A DNA stretch of 64,000 nt, from assembly GCA_902705865.1 (NCBI GenBank), contig CACSIO010000004.1, forward strand, positions 62,001-126,000. The letters are read 5' to 3'. Source of the DNA: BD1-7 clade bacterium. Its GTDB lineage: Bacteria; Pseudomonadota; Gammaproteobacteria; Pseudomonadales; DT-91. A program made the position numbers and the translations under genes. A model generated the notes under the pieces. That model saw only the letters and a program-made list of their open reading frames with translations, was not told the origin of the DNA and searched no databases. Position 1 is the first letter of the stretch. Each line of letters starts with the position of its first letter. Shown here in pieces: positions 62,381 through 64,000 of the stretch.

Positions 62381-63672
62381 GCCATCACCTTTTGGTAGCA
62401 TGCTTCGAGGTCAATGATGTGTTGCTCAATCGAAGGAATATCACCATTATCGCTGTAGATATAGCCTCGGTCGCCTAGCTTTTTCGCTAGGGCGGGATCA
62501 TCGACTAACATCTGCATTTTTTCAGCAAGCGCGTTGGCATCTCTGTGTTGATAGGTTAGGCCGTTCACCCCCTCTTTTACATATTCGCCCATACCGCCGG
62601 CGTCAGCAGTAATTACTGGTACACGGGCTTGTTGCGCTTCATGAATAACCAGTGGTGAGTTTTCTACCCACACTGATGGGGTAACAATAACATCGGTTTG
62701 GCTGAGAACATCCGTCGCAATAGCTTGGTTTTTGTATTCGGGCATCCACTCAATCGCGGCACGTTTATCTTCGGGTAGGCTATTGGCGATATCCCTTAGC
62801 GCTCGAGAGTCTTGACCTCGGTCTCTGCCCCAGATGCGTAATAGCGCATCGCCTTTGAGTTTGCCAAACGCCTCAATTAATTGATGAATACCTTTGGCTG
62901 GAGTATGCGTACCAATATACCCAAACGTCATAGGTTCATTGGTTGTGCGCTTTCGGCCCGCCATTCGAGTGCGATCAAAGCCATAATCGAGGTAGATACT
63001 CTTTTCTTTCGGTAGGCCAAAATCATTTTCATAGCGATCTTTGAGATACTTTGCAGGGGATATAAATAAATCTACCTCGTCGACTACATCGCGAACATGT
63101 TTCATGCGTCGCGCAACCCAATTCTCCCAATAAGCAATATCTTCTTCGCGTTCGTTATCATCCCCAGAGAAATAACGTGCATAACAACTCTCGGCACATT
63201 TACGATTTTCTTGGCCGTCACAGGCCGCCCACATATTATCGTCAGCTGAATGCATTTGCATGAATTGCCCGCGCGGACACATCAGCCAATAGTCGTGAAG
63301 GGTATAAATAACAGGAATGTTTCGGGATTTAGCTTCAAACACTAAGGAAGTTGAAAGATGATTCAAGTGGCCGATATGGACGACGTCAGGCTGAAGGTCA
63401 TCAAGCAGTTCAGCAAAGCGCTGATCGATGATCTGCAAACGATAGCGGTCGCGATGACGAGGGTTATTCACCAAATGTACCGTTATTTCGGGTACATCGG
63501 CATCAAAACTTTGCCTCATATGGCCGTCAGGTTTGAAGGAATCTTCCTCACGGGTAAATACATGTACCTCATGGCCGCTTTTGGCCAGTCCATGGCAAAT
63601 CGTTTGAGAATAGACCTCAGAACCTGCGTTATACAACATCGGGTAACCGTGGATCACTTTGAGAATCTTCAT
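62377..63672 (-). CDS. GT4-family glycosyltransferase
   Basis: A 431-residue GT-B glycosyltransferase. It begins MKILKVIHGYPMLYNAGSEV with the glycine-rich acceptor loop, and its C-terminal half has FGYIGTHTPAKGIHQLIEAF and the E-x7-E-type donor motif in VWVENSPLVIHEAQQ. A Cys-containing insertion (CPRGQFMQM to CAESCYARYF, about residues 135-170) is seen in a subset of these enzymes. It overlaps both neighbours by 4 bases. Confidence 0.9.
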   Translation of the reverse strand: MKILKVIHGYPMLYNAGSEVYSQTICHGLAKSGHEVHVFTREEDSFKPDGHMRQSFDADVPEITVHLVNNPRHRDRYRLQIIDQRFAELLDDLQPDVVHIGHLNHLSTSLVFEAKSRNIPVIYTLHDYWLMCPRGQFMQMHSADDNMWAACDGQENRKCAESCYARYFSGDDNEREEDIAYWENWVARRMKHVRDVVDEVDLFISPAKYLKDRYENDFGLPKEKSIYLDYGFDRTRMAGRKRTTNEPMTFGYIGTHTPAKGIHQLIEAFGKLKGDALLRIWGRDRGQDSRALRDIANSLPEDKRAAIEWMPEYKNQAIATDVLSQTDVIVTPSVWVENSPLVIHEAQQARVPVITADAGGMGEYVKEGVNGLTYQHRDANALAEKMQMLVDDPALAKKLGDRGYIYSDNGDIPSIEQHIIDLEACYQKVMA

Positions 63673-64000
63673 GCGTTTACTCCTTTTAATTCGCGTTGAA
63701 ACGCTTCAACTAACACTCGAATGCCCGCTTCTGGTGTAACTTTGGCTTCCCAATTCAGTAGATTTTTAGCATGTAGAGGCTCGCCGTAGAATCGCCCTAC
63801 ATCATAGGTACGCGGCGAGGCTTCAATAATGTTAGAAGGTGAATTGGCAGCCGCTATTGCAAAATCTGCAGCTTGTTTCAGTGTGGTGGGAATACCCGGT
63901 AACAAGTGAAGGGGCGGCAAATTCGTAATGGCGGCTTCCAACTTTTCAATCACCGCTAATAGGCCAGTTACAGTGTCAGAGATGTGAGTGAAATCAAAAG
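63669..64000 (-). CDS. NAD-dependent epimerase/dehydratase (partial, runs off the window)
   Basis: The C-terminal 110 codons of a sugar-nucleotide epimerase; the frame is open to the right edge. FDFTHISDTVTGLLAV and ASPRTYDVGRFYGEPLHAKN are typical of the extended short-chain dehydrogenase type acting on UDP- or dTDP-sugars. It is the upstream member of the overlapping leftward cluster and suggests that a modified sugar is made. Confidence 0.8.
   Translation of the reverse strand, partial: FDFTHISDTVTGLLAVIEKLEAAITNLPPLHLLPGIPTTLKQAADFAIAAANSPSNIIEASPRTYDVGRFYGEPLHAKNLLNWEAKVTPEAGIRVLVEAFQRELKGVNA

Noticed and set aside
59080..64000. Distal att site of the tRNA-Leu island
   Set aside because: No second copy of the tRNA-Leu 3' sequence was found on either strand, so the right boundary of the island stays open.

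Overview
The window reads as a gammaproteobacterial chromosome, probably a marine or free-living member of the Oceanospirillales/Cellvibrionales/Pseudomonadales side. The evidence is gene order: lolCDE, comEC, exbBD, msbA, lpxK, kdsB, a low-molecular-weight phosphatase, murB, then a gacA/uvrY-uvrC-pgsA block followed by tRNA-Gly, tRNA-Cys and tRNA-Leu. The species cannot be fixed from the sequence alone.

Bases 1-18252 are core genome. They cover lipoprotein export (lolCDE), DNA uptake (comEC), energy transduction (exbBD), lipid A and Kdo biosynthesis (msbA, lpxK, kdsB), cell-wall precursor synthesis (murB), DNA repair (alkB, uvrC), a GacA-type response regulator, phospholipid synthesis (pgsA) and three tRNA genes behind a good sigma-70-like promoter.

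From 18253 a genomic island starts at the 3' end of tRNA-Leu with a P4-type integrase. That integrase is cut in two by a complete Mu-like transposable prophage at 18603-54665 (36,063 bp). The insertion is base-precise: the ends are TGTA...TACA, the flanking duplication is ACAGG, an end motif sits 14-25 bases inside both termini, and removing the phage plus one repeat restores a 421-codon integrase. The phage lies reversed. Its early end, with an S24-type repressor, Ner, MuA and MuB, is on the right; GemA and a Mor-type activator follow; then lysis genes, a Mu-type head module (gp27, gp28, gp29, F, I/Z, T, gp36), a P2-type contractile tail module (V, W, J, I, fibre, sheath, tube, E/E' with a -1 frameshift, tape measure, U, X, D), and finally Com-Dam and a GNAT gene at the far end.

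The prophage carries AT-rich cargo that looks separately acquired: a KAP-family P-loop NTPase between head genes F and I; an OLD-like ATPase with a TOPRIM region on the opposite strand; a two-gene unit whose second gene is an ImmA/IrrE-like protein with KExxH in place of HExxH; and a lipoprotein. These are the best candidates for phage-borne defence or superinfection exclusion.

Right of the prophage the island continues with the rest of the integrase, two unrecognised divergent genes, a Gp2/YagK-like protein with an HxH motif preceded by a stem-loop, and an AlpA-type regulator. After a two-sided terminator-like hairpin comes a tightly overlapping leftward five-gene cluster: histidine phosphatase, a fusion of WG repeats to an O-methyltransferase, a radical SAM/SPASM-like protein, a GT4 glycosyltransferase and a partial NAD-dependent epimerase. 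It looks like an unassigned surface-glycan or small-molecule pathway. The distal att site of the island is not visible, so whether this cluster belongs to it is open.
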